From Aplidium turbinatum (Eukaryota > Chordata > Ascidiacea > Aplousobranchia > Polyclinidae), in contig OU964932.1 in NCBI GenBank assembly GCA_918807975.1, positions 2,046,001-2,110,000 of the forward strand: a DNA stretch of 64,000 bases. The letters are read 5' to 3'. The position numbers and the translations under genes were made by a program. Positions 63,601-64,000 of this stretch are shown one piece after another (within the stretch, counting starts at the first letter, position 1; every line of letters starts with the position of its first letter). The notes under the pieces were generated by a model. That model saw only the letters and a list, made by a program, of their open reading frames with translations, made no database searches and was not told the DNA's origin.

Positions 63601-64000
63601 GAAGGAAATGTCAGGCATTATGTTATCAATTATTATTATAACGATATCATTGCGTCATAGATCTCTCAACCGCTTTCGACATCGGTCACCTCTGCCGTTA
63701 TCCCGATCGTCGTATCGGCGCGAACTGTTAGTGTCGCTTTCGTGGAAAGCAGCGACTACGTGATGCACGGAGGCGATATTTCCATCACTCTGGAACTGCA
63801 GAATTCCAACGGGGAACCTCTGGAGAACATAGGCTACAAGGTTGGTGTGATTAAGCAGAACATTCATCAAGAAAATGCACAAGGGCATCACCATCAGTTA
63901 ATGCAAGCTCACCGGAAATCACACCAAAGAAAGTGTCAAAAACTTTATTAGACGACACTGTGTCGAATTTTTTTTTTTTAATTCATATCACACCATCAGG
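1429..64000 (+). CDS. PKHD1L1: Fibrocystin-L (PKHD1L1) orthologue, internal 59 exons
   Basis: Large single-pass surface protein of the fibrocystin family; in vertebrates fibrocystin-L is a giant ectodomain of IPT/TIG repeats, two G8 domains and parallel beta-helix (PbH1) repeats. Here 59 exons with consensus splice sites (one GC donor) join without a phase conflict and give about 2,930 codons without a stop. Human fibrocystin-L is about 4,240 residues, so roughly two thirds is present. Near-identical blocks include SPELPIYGAKTLAVRNGTLD, YPIHWHLMGDVQG, HSQGWFGLWIF, GPQDHGWCAGYTCQ and DTELRRLSPVA. Missing are the signal peptide and first IPT repeats (5') and the membrane segment (3'). Exon coordinates are given in the block entries. 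Closest alternative is PKHD1, but the overall match, including the C-terminal ectodomain, favours PKHD1L1. Comparison is from memory, not from an alignment program. Confidence 0.95.
2317..2733. mobile_element. hAT-like MITE, 417 bp
   Basis: Terminal inverted repeats of about 43 bases: (T/C)ATGGCCACCT then a GATATGGCC-type stretch and TGATTTGTCACATTTTGCAGA, with the complement ending at 2733. Flanks carry a 7-bp direct repeat CAACATC (2310-2316 and 2734-2740). An inner palindrome of AGTCAGACTGTTA lies near 2515-2555. No coding potential. hAT assignment rests on end type and near-8-bp duplication. Confidence 0.75.
2859..3022 (-). mobile_element. tRNA-derived SINE, truncated copy
   Basis: On the minus strand it has a box-B-like stretch (GGTTCGACTCTCGG) followed by a body ending GGAAAACTTCACTCTGTCAA. 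The same tail occurs at 27955-28141 (minus) and 32009-32210 (plus), which defines a family. The tRNA 5' half with box A is not recognisable here. It lies just upstream of the acceptor at 3060. Confidence 0.7.
3284..4603 (+). other. Intron, mostly unassigned; possible MITE
   Basis: No exon is needed here (phases join across it). Two AT-rich stretches at about 3655-3740 and 4040-4115 are weak inverted matches of each other (AAAATATCT, AATCTCCC and ATATC motifs), possibly the ends of a degraded MITE. Nothing else seen. Confidence 0.4.
4604..5342 (+). CDS. PKHD1L1: PKHD1L1 exons: cupredoxin-like insert between IPT repeats
   Basis: Two exons: 4604-4786 and 5170-5342. The translation has VVVGDHVTWAWSV, a NNGFQFEPSASG stretch, then HTVVINTVGDIQYGSGCVD. 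The human protein has a similar VGD-V-W-W, GNGF-S and YYSSG pattern between IPT repeats, reminiscent of a plastocyanin/cupredoxin fold (structural label is inference). The preceding exon ends in phase 1 (CCA A) and this one supplies CT, so no exon is needed between 3283 and 4604. It exits in phase 0 into the next IPT. Confidence 0.85.
5343..5834 (+). other. Intron, nothing recognised
   Basis: AT-rich intron with T-runs near 5693-5720. No repeat or element identified. Confidence 0.6.
5835..12295 (+). CDS. PKHD1L1: PKHD1L1 exons: IPT/TIG repeats, second block
   Basis: Nine exons: 5835-5934, 6031-6147, 6309-6466, 6766-6926, 9126-9247, 9513-9671, 11035-11142, 11416-11637, 12132-12295. They encode about five IPT repeats, each opening with a motif such as ITPRSGTTDD, ISPTEGSLSGGT, LTPSSGSTKGGT or ITPSEG and continuing with a GxGF turn and paired cysteines (CEL...SCK, CVI...TCV, CDV...ECI). 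The repeat starting at 9126 is atypical: its G-G-T segment is replaced by WMSDNAADLTMTFTGSGF. Splice phases are almost all 1, the usual class for shuffled extracellular modules. Confidence 0.92.
7645..7698 (-). mobile_element. tRNA-like SINE head
   Basis: Minus strand reads GTCCGCCGCGTTAGCTCAGTGG then TTACGCGCCCGGC, a tRNA 5' half with a good box A. No clear box B follows. The GTCCGCC start resembles the heads of the SINE copies at 28141 and 32009. The remaining intron (6927-9125) shows nothing else I can name. Confidence 0.55.
9880..10487. mobile_element. hAT MITE with AACCGG subterminal repeats
   Basis: Terminal inverted repeat CAGGGAGTCGAACCG at both ends, flanked by a perfect 8-bp target duplication GTTGTAGC (9872-9879 and 10488-10495). 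Subterminal regions of 130-150 bases at both ends are packed with CGAACCGGAAC-type motifs in opposite orientations, typical of transposase-binding clusters in hAT elements. No transposase is encoded in the 608 bp. Confidence 0.92.
10726..10920 (-). mobile_element. tRNA-derived SINE (Leu-like head)
   Basis: Minus strand begins GGCTGCATAGCCGAGTGAT (box A) with box B GCCGGTTCGACACC about 40 bases on, then a non-tRNA body ending near AACCGGGTGTAAGCCTGGG. It differs in body and tail from the SINE family at 2859/27955/32009, so it is probably a second family. The tRNA part has mismatched stems and is not a functional tRNA gene. Confidence 0.65.
11192..11275 (+). repeat. 14-bp tandem repeat, about 6 copies
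   Basis: Unit AACTTTTGGCAGCC, repeated nearly perfectly, with the last two units changed to GGCCACC and GGCCGCC. It lies in the 273-bp intron between the two exons of one IPT repeat. Confidence 0.9.
11638..12131 (+). other. Intron, nothing recognised
   Basis: About 490 bases of AT-rich intron separating two IPT exons; no repeat or element identified. Confidence 0.6.
12941..13390. repeat. GTCTCG-rich block, possible degraded hAT ends
   Basis: More than a dozen GTCTCG/CGAGAC hexamers cluster in two groups (12941-13055 and 13262-13382), starting with the palindrome TGTCTCGAGACA. Dense short subterminal motifs in both orientations are what hAT elements show, but no clean terminal repeat or target duplication was found. 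Confidence 0.5.
14174..14944 (-). pseudogene. Transposon protein, PIN/XPG-like nuclease C-terminal part
   Basis: 256-codon frame of the element at 13622-17798. It contains SLIPLHVLTGCHHNSCFYG followed by VGKKTIVDR, corresponding to the widespread invertebrate motif LPALHALTGCDTTSxFFGKGK found in PIN/FEN-like nuclease domains of transposon-borne proteins. Here the usual D-T-T after the cysteine is H-H-N, so active-site integrity is doubtful. An upstream frame at 14963-15205 (minus) supplies the expected D-x-Y...SIKDNERQHR segment in another frame. Confidence 0.65.
15642..16697 (-). pseudogene. Transposon protein, zinc-binding/helical middle part
   Basis: 351-codon frame of the same element. 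It opens with IRYHRGCWRNYVS, an HxxC-type zinc-ligand motif, and continues with helical sequence typical of the long proteins that carry the LTGCDTTS nuclease motif in cnidarians and amphioxus (recalled family, not searched). Bases 16700-16860 continue upstream in a different frame with C-V-V-Y and further conserved sequence. Confidence 0.6.
16981..17256 (-). pseudogene. Transposon protein, N-terminal zinc finger
   Basis: 91-codon frame with KCILCQQPC and, about 60 residues on, YMHSKCYIQ, a C-x2-C ... H-x2-C zinc-binding arrangement. It is the presumed start of the transposon protein whose later parts lie at 15642-16697 and 14174-14944. Confidence 0.55.
18017..20440 (+). CDS. PKHD1L1: PKHD1L1 exons: last IPT/TIG repeats
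   Basis: Four exons: 18017-18101, 18373-18531, 19882-20047, 20332-20440. The first completes the repeat started at 12132 (INVAGKGLAD follows TVVIE across a 5.7-kb intron holding a large transposon). Two further IPT starts are seen, ITSISPNEGSYGGGQTVEV and ITSVNPSIGGTGGGTLITI, each with a GxGFS turn and cysteine pairs. These are the final IPT repeats before the first G8 domain. Confidence 0.92.
18579..19309. mobile_element. hAT-like element, degraded, about 730 bp
   Basis: Left end CAGTCTAGGGCCAGTAAAA and the complement of the right end CACTGCAGGGCCATTTTTT resemble each other. Both sides carry several AAAGTCATA motifs (18598-18760 and 19261-19290). A matching 8-bp target duplication was not found, so the call is tentative. 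Nothing coding is seen inside. Confidence 0.45.
20441..21326 (+). other. Intron, nothing recognised
   Basis: About 890 bases of AT-rich intron between the last IPT exon and the first G8 exon. No element identified. Confidence 0.55.
21327..24577 (+). CDS. PKHD1L1: PKHD1L1 exons: first G8 domain
   Basis: Five exons: 21327-21464, 21901-22047, 22859-23050, 24215-24332, 24488-24577. The segment starts at the end of the IPT array (VEVNVGSKGIATQNAADFYY), then gives the G8 signature: WSSVFTWGGTSLPVDKDFVVI, later LLIDGGELIF, ILITNGGLLQ, VGTEASPFMKKAQIVMYGN and SPELPIYGAKTLAV, then WRVGDKIVIATTG. G8 domains (eight conserved glycines, beta-strand rich) are known from fibrocystins, CEMIP and TMEM2. Match to human fibrocystin-L is close through this whole block. 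Confidence 0.95.
22048..22858 (+). other. Intron, nothing recognised
   Basis: About 810 bases of AT-rich intron inside the G8 coding region. No repeat or element identified. Confidence 0.55.
23051..24214 (+). other. Intron, nothing recognised
   Basis: About 1.2 kb of AT-rich intron inside the first G8 domain coding region. I found no inverted ends, tandem arrays or coding similarity. Confidence 0.55.
24624..24670 (+). repeat. (GT)n microsatellite
   Basis: About 23 uninterrupted GT units in the intron after exon 24488-24577. A further short tandem pair (CACATGACCGTATCTGTGGT, twice) lies at about 24941-24981. Confidence 0.97.
25027..30341 (+). CDS. PKHD1L1: PKHD1L1 exons: first parallel beta-helix (PbH1) region
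   Basis: Seven exons: 25027-25154, 25313-25455, 25673-25770, 26684-26842, 27341-27572, 28255-28513, 30203-30341. Translation runs EVGLLTRNVVFRGSDD, RIENIEVTYAGQAFRLGR, YPIHWHLMGDVQG, VYDIMGGAIFIEDGIE, AAGGTHFGFWYRM, NTVHSQGWFGLWIF, WNCEKGAEWVEGGAIQF and LYVNKAHFVNFNQGGVA. This is the right-handed beta-helix portion that follows G8 in fibrocystins and CEMIP/TMEM2-type proteins; catalytic activity is not established for fibrocystins. Introns hold a MITE (26002-26669), a SINE and a LINE. Confidence 0.95.
26002..26669. mobile_element. MITE with about 190-bp inverted arms
   Basis: Left arm 26002-26197 and right arm about 26470-26669 are inverted copies (GATAACA-TGGTCTA at the tips, then TGAACTT, GATTTAGAGTA, ACTTTTGTCAAAAGTGGAAG further in). 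The centre of about 270 bases is unique. No target duplication resolved. The right tip ends only about 14 bases before the splice acceptor of exon 26684-26842. Confidence 0.8.
26843..27340 (+). other. Intron, nothing recognised
   Basis: About 500 bases of intron between two beta-helix exons; no repeat or element identified. Confidence 0.55.
27955..28141 (-). mobile_element. tRNA-derived SINE, fullest copy
   Basis: Minus strand starts GTCCGCCCAGATAGCTCAGT (box A TAGCTCAGTTGGT), has box B GCTAGTTCGACTCTC, then a body ending GGAAACTTCACTCTGTCAAT. Shares body and tail with copies at 2859-3022 and 32009-32210. Polymerase III internal promoter boxes are present; the tRNA part is too imperfect to be a tRNA gene. 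Confidence 0.8.
28581..28686 (+). repeat. 30-bp tandem repeat, about 3.5 copies
   Basis: Unit of 30 bases containing CAAATT-TAATCATATTAATC and GTAAATTAG. It directly abuts the LINE sequence that starts at about 28690. Confidence 0.9.
28690..29945 (+). pseudogene. RTE-like LINE, reverse transcriptase remnant
   Basis: Plus-strand frames give the order expected of an RTE/BovB-type reverse transcriptase: EEVRIAINKTKHGRAVGPDN, SIFIALPKK, RLRPKLKPEIS, then in a 188-codon open frame (29128-29694) CFIDFSTAFDKV (first catalytic Asp), SVRQGVS, LRYADDTIL (YADD catalytic box) and, after a frame change, KFKYLGYIITSSG. It ends near ATCATCATCAATCAT, like the short-repeat tails of RTE elements. Several stops and frameshifts make it inactive; the endonuclease part is absent (5' truncated). 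Confidence 0.85.
30033..30084. repeat. Short inverted repeat
   Basis: AAATAGGTTAC..CCC and the complement AAATAGGGTAAC..CCC face each other across a GTATACAC loop, with a second CCTTCGGG motif in each arm. It could be a small fold-back element or a hairpin. Confidence 0.6.
30430..31180 (-). pseudogene. Penelope-like retroelement 3' fragment (GIY-YIG)
   Basis: Minus strand codes, in two frames, for FEFPYMSDDADRKAKKVFKD and then CVYKIACKKCRESYIGSTIR with PLHSRIKEHLSSDKS, FNHQQQCHSDFEFTI and a RFKEAIFISRQNPKIN-like end. The VYKIACKKC...YIGST...RIKEH pattern is the GIY-YIG endonuclease at the C-terminus of Penelope-like retroelements. Only the C-terminal part is present; at least one frameshift separates the two segments. 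Confidence 0.8.
31611..34393 (+). CDS. PKHD1L1: PKHD1L1 exons: linker between the two G8 units
   Basis: Four exons: 31611-31759, 32662-32854, 33474-33627, 34181-34393. Landmarks are RVQWRWEHEGVLKDLDGSLTG, FHRIALNNP, KKRLTHKPGWMLLLP, ITYNARYYDFMEDDYIFVSH, all with human counterparts (for example KKRLTHMSGWMALIP). The joint between 32854 and 33474 keeps frame only with a GC donor at 32855. The last exon carries SSRRKRAAIE, a basic cluster fitting a proprotein-convertase site, in a poorly conserved stretch. Confidence 0.93.
32009..32210 (+). mobile_element. tRNA-derived SINE, plus-strand copy
   Basis: Starts GGTCCGCCCCTATAGCG, has box B GCTGGTTCGATCCTAGGG at about 32063-32081, and ends in GGAAACTCCACTCTGTCAAT. 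Same tail as the copies at 2859 and 27955, in opposite orientation. Box A is degraded. Confidence 0.7.
32280..32560 (-). pseudogene. LINE endonuclease N-terminal fragment
   Basis: A 91-codon minus-strand frame ends in LLQLNVESLTKSKIDILEQL then VKANQVTAILL, corresponding to the start of AP-endonuclease domains of non-LTR retrotransposons (LQLNIEGLT.AK...L...VILLQET pattern). The Q-E-T catalytic motif lies beyond the break (LLSSD). Only this 5' portion is present. Confidence 0.65.
32855..33473 (+). other. PKHD1L1: Likely GC-AG intron
   Basis: The upstream exon must end at 32854 (CCA G) so that the join reads KP-G-W-M, as in human THMSGWM. The next two bases are GC (CAG then GCACGT), and the acceptor is CATGCAG. 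No phase-1 GT donor exists between 32854 and the end of the open frame. The rest of this 619-base intron holds nothing I recognise. Confidence 0.75.
33628..34180 (+). other. Intron, nothing recognised
   Basis: About 550 bases of AT-rich intron. The other introns between 34394 and 37019 (34394-34767, 34892-35248, 35399-35575, 35679-35879, 36064-36428, 36599-37019) likewise show no element. Confidence 0.55.
34768..36598 (+). CDS. PKHD1L1: PKHD1L1 exons: second G8 domain
   Basis: Five exons: 34768-34891, 35249-35398, 35576-35678, 35880-36063, 36429-36598. Translation has paired cysteines (CVYLDC), then a divergent G8 core: ITVEGVLQFVESAQ, ILVKGGRIIAG, LTIELRGDHDTPGLVLP, LGCFGGCDFHG, WTHLAETSNAGSTQITL, DWKVGDEIVITTTGYR. 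The order and spacing equal the second G8 of human fibrocystin-L. It is more diverged than the first G8, as in vertebrates. It exits in phase 1 into the second beta-helix region. Confidence 0.93.
37020..47950 (+). CDS. PKHD1L1: PKHD1L1 exons: second parallel beta-helix region
   Basis: Seven exons: 37020-37109, 37252-37485, 38397-38500, 39428-39563, 39981-40150, 42013-42182, 47802-47950. Landmarks: DEQAFGARVLVGY, WGRFSNVEFFQTGQEGW, GCAFHDGYSTAIGTFGAEG, FTIYKAWDYGIYHQT, LCVGRSPHF, RTAPRTPTDGKTC, all aligned with the human protein. The exon at 42013-42182 completes the segment after IIADST; the bases right after 40150 hold a frameshifted look-alike of it (see findings). The 5.6-kb and 5.2-kb introns flanking the last exon are filled largely by transposons. 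Confidence 0.93.
37930..38080. mobile_element. Spliced-leader repeat, rearranged fragment
   Basis: 37930-38005 matches the minus strand of the 3' half of the spliced-leader repeat (complement of GAACACTTTTTGTAGTG, AATTCGC). From 38010 the plus strand continues as the 5' end, TTTGAATAAGAGCCTTCTGATGAT, then AGGTGAAACAGTGTT. The two halves face opposite ways, so one part has been inverted. Confidence 0.65.
38501..39427 (+). other. Intron, nothing certain
   Basis: About 930 bases. A weak match to the spliced-leader repeat start (ATTCTACTTGAGTTAAGA at about 38755) may be a decayed copy. Otherwise unassigned. Confidence 0.4.
40151..40257 (+). pseudogene. PKHD1L1: Frameshifted relic of a duplicated PKHD1L1 segment
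   Basis: Directly after the donor at 40150 the open frame runs on as VNPAALPFVFAISDKVVTK and, after a 1-base shift in an AAAA run, DKINISYNQGRNN. This resembles the human stretch AISHKISSKNVQIKSSLIVG, the same stretch encoded by the intact exon 42013-42182. It therefore looks like a second, broken version of that segment lying in the intron. The rest of 40258-42012 shows nothing I can name. Confidence 0.45.
42872..42934. repeat. 63-bp palindrome with TA ends
   Basis: TACCCAGGCAGCAAAATC at the left and its complement GATTTTGCTGTCTGGGTA at the right enclose a loop of about 27 bases including TTGATTCAACGTCG. It could be a very short fold-back MITE or an RNA hairpin. Confidence 0.75.
43880..44556 (+). 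pseudogene. LINE 3' end nested in the TAGGG element
   Basis: Plus-strand frames read VTDFCYLGDRINGSGGCDAA, VYRNCVRPAMLYGSETWIL, then an open 44176-44557 segment MVRAMCGVKTRREKRSEELL, VRWYGHVIRREEGSFLRKAL, GKRKRGRPRRTWKQQV and GNNRPPPLVGNKPTMDDDD. These are the C-terminal motifs of LINE ORF2 proteins (GSETW, RWYGHV, GRPRRTW), and the (GAT)n tail is typical of RTE-like elements. 5' truncated, with at least one frameshift and one stop. Confidence 0.85.
44602..45801 (-). CDS. Transposon-encoded protein, 399 residues, family unassigned
   Basis: Uninterrupted frame with ITGSDGTAVNTGNINGCIV, LQRPLQWVICLLHCNELPLR, HVFSLLDG, HSRWLIFGCRILRRYVST and TLQRNAYFGHHKNILLAML. I recall closely similar proteins scattered in aphid, Hydra and other invertebrate genomes as repeated uncharacterised proteins (G-DGT-NTG, RPLQW-C-LH-NELPLRH, HSRWL). 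Being inside inverted repeats it is the element's own gene, presumably a transposase or its partner; catalytic residues cannot be named. An upstream minus-strand region (45802-46060) may hold an N-terminal part in another frame. Confidence 0.7.
   Translation of the reverse strand: MYNVLSGTDLEHKLKITGSDGTAVNTGNINGCIVNLERHLQRPLQWVICLLHCNELPLRHVFSLLDGCTKSPDSFSGAIGKEIGGSVFEWPIAEFQPLPYFTFPTLPNDVTDDLSSDQFYAYRICWCIILGEVDEDLRFMKVGPIVHSRWLIFGCRILRRYVSTSTPSKNLRVLAEFCLKVYFSSWLDIKLNNKISDGSKNIFRMLQRVIKFSNQQVKDEALKTLQRNAYFGHHKNILLAMLCDEDDDIRRLGVNKIRALQNGSTLGKVSEWHREEEDVIVEDVDNSKQAIRKFVLPKLNVKAMSYHELTDLALESITEPPAVKDLSDADLNVLFDSPLSLKHPCYNQRVERHVKLVTEAAGAVAGFEKRDDMIRQRIKSRKLMKKFHTKHQFTVDKLS
46746..47503 (+). 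mobile_element. hAT remnant with transposase C-terminus
   Basis: Ends CAGTGATTCTCAACC and (complement) AAGTGGTTCTCAAC match classic hAT termini; the 8-bp flanks (CTTTAAAG, GTTTTGAG) are only partly alike. Inside, plus-strand frames give LLDLQSDVKLTQAFKCDHLL, then PRGKYPHLIANAQ, YVCEAAFSKTIRIKSKYYN and RLTNHN. This is the hAT dimerisation region (EYPHL...YLCE..FS..K.IKSKYRNRL) as in ZBED5/SCAND3-type transposases. Frame changes and the short length make it inactive. Confidence 0.8.
48340..48455 (+). pseudogene. LINE 3' tail fragment
   Basis: Frames read NWAAKLADPYQRGQTQGPIY before an (ATGATG)n/(ATAATG)n tail at 48420-48452. It resembles the extreme 3' end of the LINE nested at 43880-44556 (P..GNKP then GAT repeats). 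Very short and 5' truncated. Confidence 0.5.
48796..51174. mobile_element. hAT element (outer), 2.4 kb including insertion
   Basis: Ends CAGTGTTTCTTAAAC and GTTTAAGAAGCACTG with perfect 8-bp duplication GTTTAGAT (48788-48795 and 51175-51182). Both ends carry GGGTGAA-type motifs in opposite orientation. It is interrupted by a second hAT (49746-51097); without it about 1.0 kb remains, and no transposase is recognised, so it is non-autonomous. Confidence 0.93.
49746..51097. mobile_element. hAT element (inner), 1.35 kb
   Basis: Ends CAGGCCTGGAAAAATAG and the complement CAGGGTTGGAAAAAATG. Flanking 8-bp duplication ATCACGAG / ATCATGAG (49738-49745, 51098-51105) has one mismatch. It lies inside the hAT at 48796-51174 and is therefore younger. 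No transposase is recognised in its small open frames. Confidence 0.9.
51503..52124. mobile_element. TTAA-type MITE (piggyBac-like), 622 bp
   Basis: Terminal repeats CCCTATTCGGACTAA at both ends, flanked by TTAA on each side (51499-51502, 52125-52128). CCCTA ends with TTAA duplication are the piggyBac pattern; Kolobok also uses TTAA. No transposase frame is present. Confidence 0.85.
52410..52535 (+). repeat. Degenerate tandem repeat, about 50-bp unit
   Basis: Units sharing GATG-AGTGTTTTTGGTAT-GCTAATGAGAG occur about 2.5 times. A spliced-leader-repeat 3' half follows at 52885-52960 (CATTGAGCACTTTTTGTAGT). The remainder of 52130-53169 is AT-rich and unassigned. Confidence 0.6.
53170..56823 (+). 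CDS. PKHD1L1: PKHD1L1 exons: C-terminal ectodomain, first part
   Basis: Six exons: 53170-53335, 53851-53962, 55557-55683, 55801-55977, 56231-56408, 56669-56823. This is the best conserved part: RDVVFYTNPANEDIFHP, NPSDCVDMECDGMKK, LKDLDGGFLG-type sequence, GDYRIPKTLL, DTELRRLSPVALLGN, GPQDHGWCAGYTCQKR and FFTGYAPKHLRLHLLNVD. Even-spaced cysteines suggest disulphide-bonded extracellular folds. The first exon starts at an acceptor inside an open frame whose upstream intronic part happens to resemble a signal peptide. Confidence 0.95.
53336..53850 (+). other. Intron, nothing recognised
   Basis: About 515 bases between two conserved C-terminal exons, with an open frame reading through from the upstream exon but no similarity. 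No element identified. Confidence 0.55.
54048..55040 (-). mobile_element. pogo-like DNA transposon remnant, 993 bp
   Basis: Ends GGGGAAAGGTGTGTATTTTG and the complement of CACCACTTTCCCC, each flanked by TA (54046-54047, 55041-55042). Inner GTGTAATTTGGACCA motifs recur near both ends. Minus-strand frames read LDLPENIEDQLVKHVLEM, LGAIDLRKLAYDIA, NSEKGLAEKDWLKGFLNRHP then EVSFRRPQATS, the CENP-B/psq-type DNA-binding part of pogo/Tigger/jerky transposases (KDW-KGFL-RHPE-S-R-PE-TS). The DDE part is missing, so it is an internally deleted copy. Confidence 0.8.
55060..55400 (+). pseudogene. LINE ORF2 C-terminal fragment
   Basis: Reads KQKLSYFGHIMKSTSLEKHI, SGGRRPKTRWLDTVTIDMDR and, after a frame change, NLKEVVRNRELW, the C-terminal end of BovB/RTE-like LINE proteins (GHI.R..SLEK....G.RR.GR.R.RWLD.....M...L..L...REAW). 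Broken and 5' truncated. It abuts the right end of the pogo-like element. Confidence 0.75.
57365..57570. mobile_element. Spliced-leader repeat, head-to-head inverted pair
   Basis: 57365-57449 is the minus-strand 5' part (complement of ATAAGGACCTTCTGATGATC and AGGTGAAACAGGCTGTCAAG). From 57451 the plus strand runs CAGGCTGTCAAGGGTTTAGA through AATTCGCTCTGCTTTGC to TTTTCATTGTTTAC. So two copies, or two halves, meet head to head. The remaining intron 56824-57364 is unassigned. Confidence 0.75.
57571..58082. mobile_element. hAT MITE inside a spliced-leader repeat
   Basis: Ends CAGTGATGTACGCGCATAC and the complement of the right end, CAGAGATGCACGTATAC. Subterminal regions are packed with GCGTAAACG / CGCCGTCAGCG motifs. 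The host repeat stops at TTTACATTAACTA and resumes at 58083 with CATATATATAT, as in the uninterrupted copy at 52930-52960. An 8-bp duplication is not clean in the AT-rich target. Confidence 0.75.
58678..63840 (+). CDS. PKHD1L1: PKHD1L1 exons: C-terminal ectodomain, last part in window
   Basis: Eight exons: 58678-58849, 59486-59569, 59831-59939, 60378-60474, 60708-60835, 61742-61861, 62424-62486, 63661-63840. The first two give MGTKLLYVTLRGPEPIDIVT and LVSNLANLLGVPSYKIRIV, then SRRRKRDT, matching the human KSLRRKRS position, a likely proprotein-convertase site. Later exons are more diverged, rich in Ser/Thr (STTTEEYLP), and end in AFVESSDYVMHGGDISITL...LQNSNGEPLE, matching the human stretch shortly before the membrane segment. 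An acceptor (polypyrimidine then CAG at 63997-63999) marks the next exon. Confidence 0.9.
59028..59204 (-). mobile_element. Spliced-leader-headed repeat, minus copy
   Basis: Minus strand begins ATTCTATTTGAATAAG (59204-59189), followed by a CTAATGATCC stretch, TTTTAGGGTAAAACAGGCAG, a TTTGATGTAATTTGCTCTGC stretch and GAGCACTTTTTGTAGTAGG. Same order as the copy at 48731 with about 15 percent differences. Bases upstream of the leader (GAACTG) differ from those of the other copy. Confidence 0.8.
60846..61680 (+). repeat. 23-bp minisatellite, about 36 copies
   Basis: Unit ACATATGGCCCAGAGTGGTAGC plus A (23 bases, variants of 22 and 24). It fills nearly the whole intron between exons 60708-60835 and 61742-61861, starting 10 bases after the donor. 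Long open frames on the minus strand (up to 250 codons, GHMLLPLWAICCYH-like) are an effect of the repeat and carry no sign of being a gene. Confidence 0.97.
61862..62423 (+). other. Intron, nothing recognised
   Basis: About 560 bases of AT-rich intron lying between the two large minisatellites' introns; no element identified. Confidence 0.55.
62561..63320 (+). repeat. Degenerate GGCTACATTTGTG minisatellite
   Basis: Around 40 near-copies of GGCTACATTTGTG or GGTTACATTTGTG separated by TGGGTG, AGTGGCT or GGTTG spacers, giving mixed periods of about 14-20 bases and a higher-order pattern (ATTTATGGGTGGTTGGTTAC recurs). It fills the middle of the intron between exons 62424-62486 and 63661-63840. 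Plus-strand open frames (GYICGWLHLWVVGYICEWLA) are repeat artefacts. Confidence 0.95.
63997..64000 (+). other. PKHD1L1: Splice acceptor of the next PKHD1L1 exon
   Basis: A T-run, then CATATCACACCATCAG, ends at 63999, and base 64000 would be the first base of the next exon. The previous exon ends in phase 0 at 63840. The following exon should lead towards the membrane-spanning end of the protein. Confidence 0.55.

Noticed and set aside
1-64000. LTR retrotransposons, retroviral copies or Polinton-type elements
   Set aside because: No long terminal direct repeats, integrase, protease, capsid or envelope-like frames were recognised in the window.

Overview
The window is a stretch of an animal nuclear genome and lies almost wholly inside one large plus-strand gene: a PKHD1L1 (fibrocystin-L) orthologue. 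I could chain 59 internal exons (1429-63840, 8,801 coding bases, about 2,930 codons). Every junction is phase-compatible, and from about 21.3 kb onward the translation follows human PKHD1L1, as recalled from memory, almost block by block. The 5' exons (signal peptide, first IPT repeats, possibly PA14) and the 3' exons (membrane segment, tail) are outside the window. The last base may be the first base of a further exon, since an acceptor ends at 63999.

The organism is probably a tunicate, most likely a Ciona-like ascidian. The genome is AT-rich with introns of 0.1-6 kb. The best clue is a dispersed repeat that begins exactly with ATTCTATTTGAATAAG, the 16-nt spliced leader described for Ciona. 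This is a moderate-confidence inference.

Layout of the gene: IPT/TIG repeats (1.4-3.3 kb); a probable cupredoxin-like insert (4.6-5.3 kb); about seven more IPT repeats (5.8-20.4 kb); first G8 domain (21.3-24.6 kb) and its parallel beta-helix repeats (25.0-30.3 kb); a linker (31.6-34.4 kb); second G8 domain (34.8-36.6 kb) and its beta-helix repeats (37.0-48.0 kb); then the C-terminal ectodomain (53.2-63.8 kb), which carries a conserved RRRKR site. One intron is best explained as a GC-AG intron (32855-33473). A frameshifted relic that looks like a duplicated coding segment follows the exon ending at 40150.

The introns are rich in mobile elements. Recognised are: a 4.2-kb element with 378-bp terminal inverted repeats and a PIN/XPG-like nuclease protein (13622-17798, Academ-like); a 3.1-kb element with TAGGG ends, an 8-bp target duplication and a 399-residue protein of unassigned class, which holds a LINE 3' end (43261-46354); several hAT-type elements, two of them nested within each other and within the spliced-leader repeat (48731-51238); a hAT remnant with transposase C-terminus (46746-47503); a TTAA element (51503-52124); a pogo-like element (54048-55040); RTE-like LINE pieces; a Penelope-like GIY-YIG piece; tRNA-derived SINEs; and two large minisatellites in the 3' introns. 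I saw no LTR retrotransposon, retrovirus or Polinton. I saw no second host gene, no intact tRNA or rRNA gene, and no CRISPR-like array.
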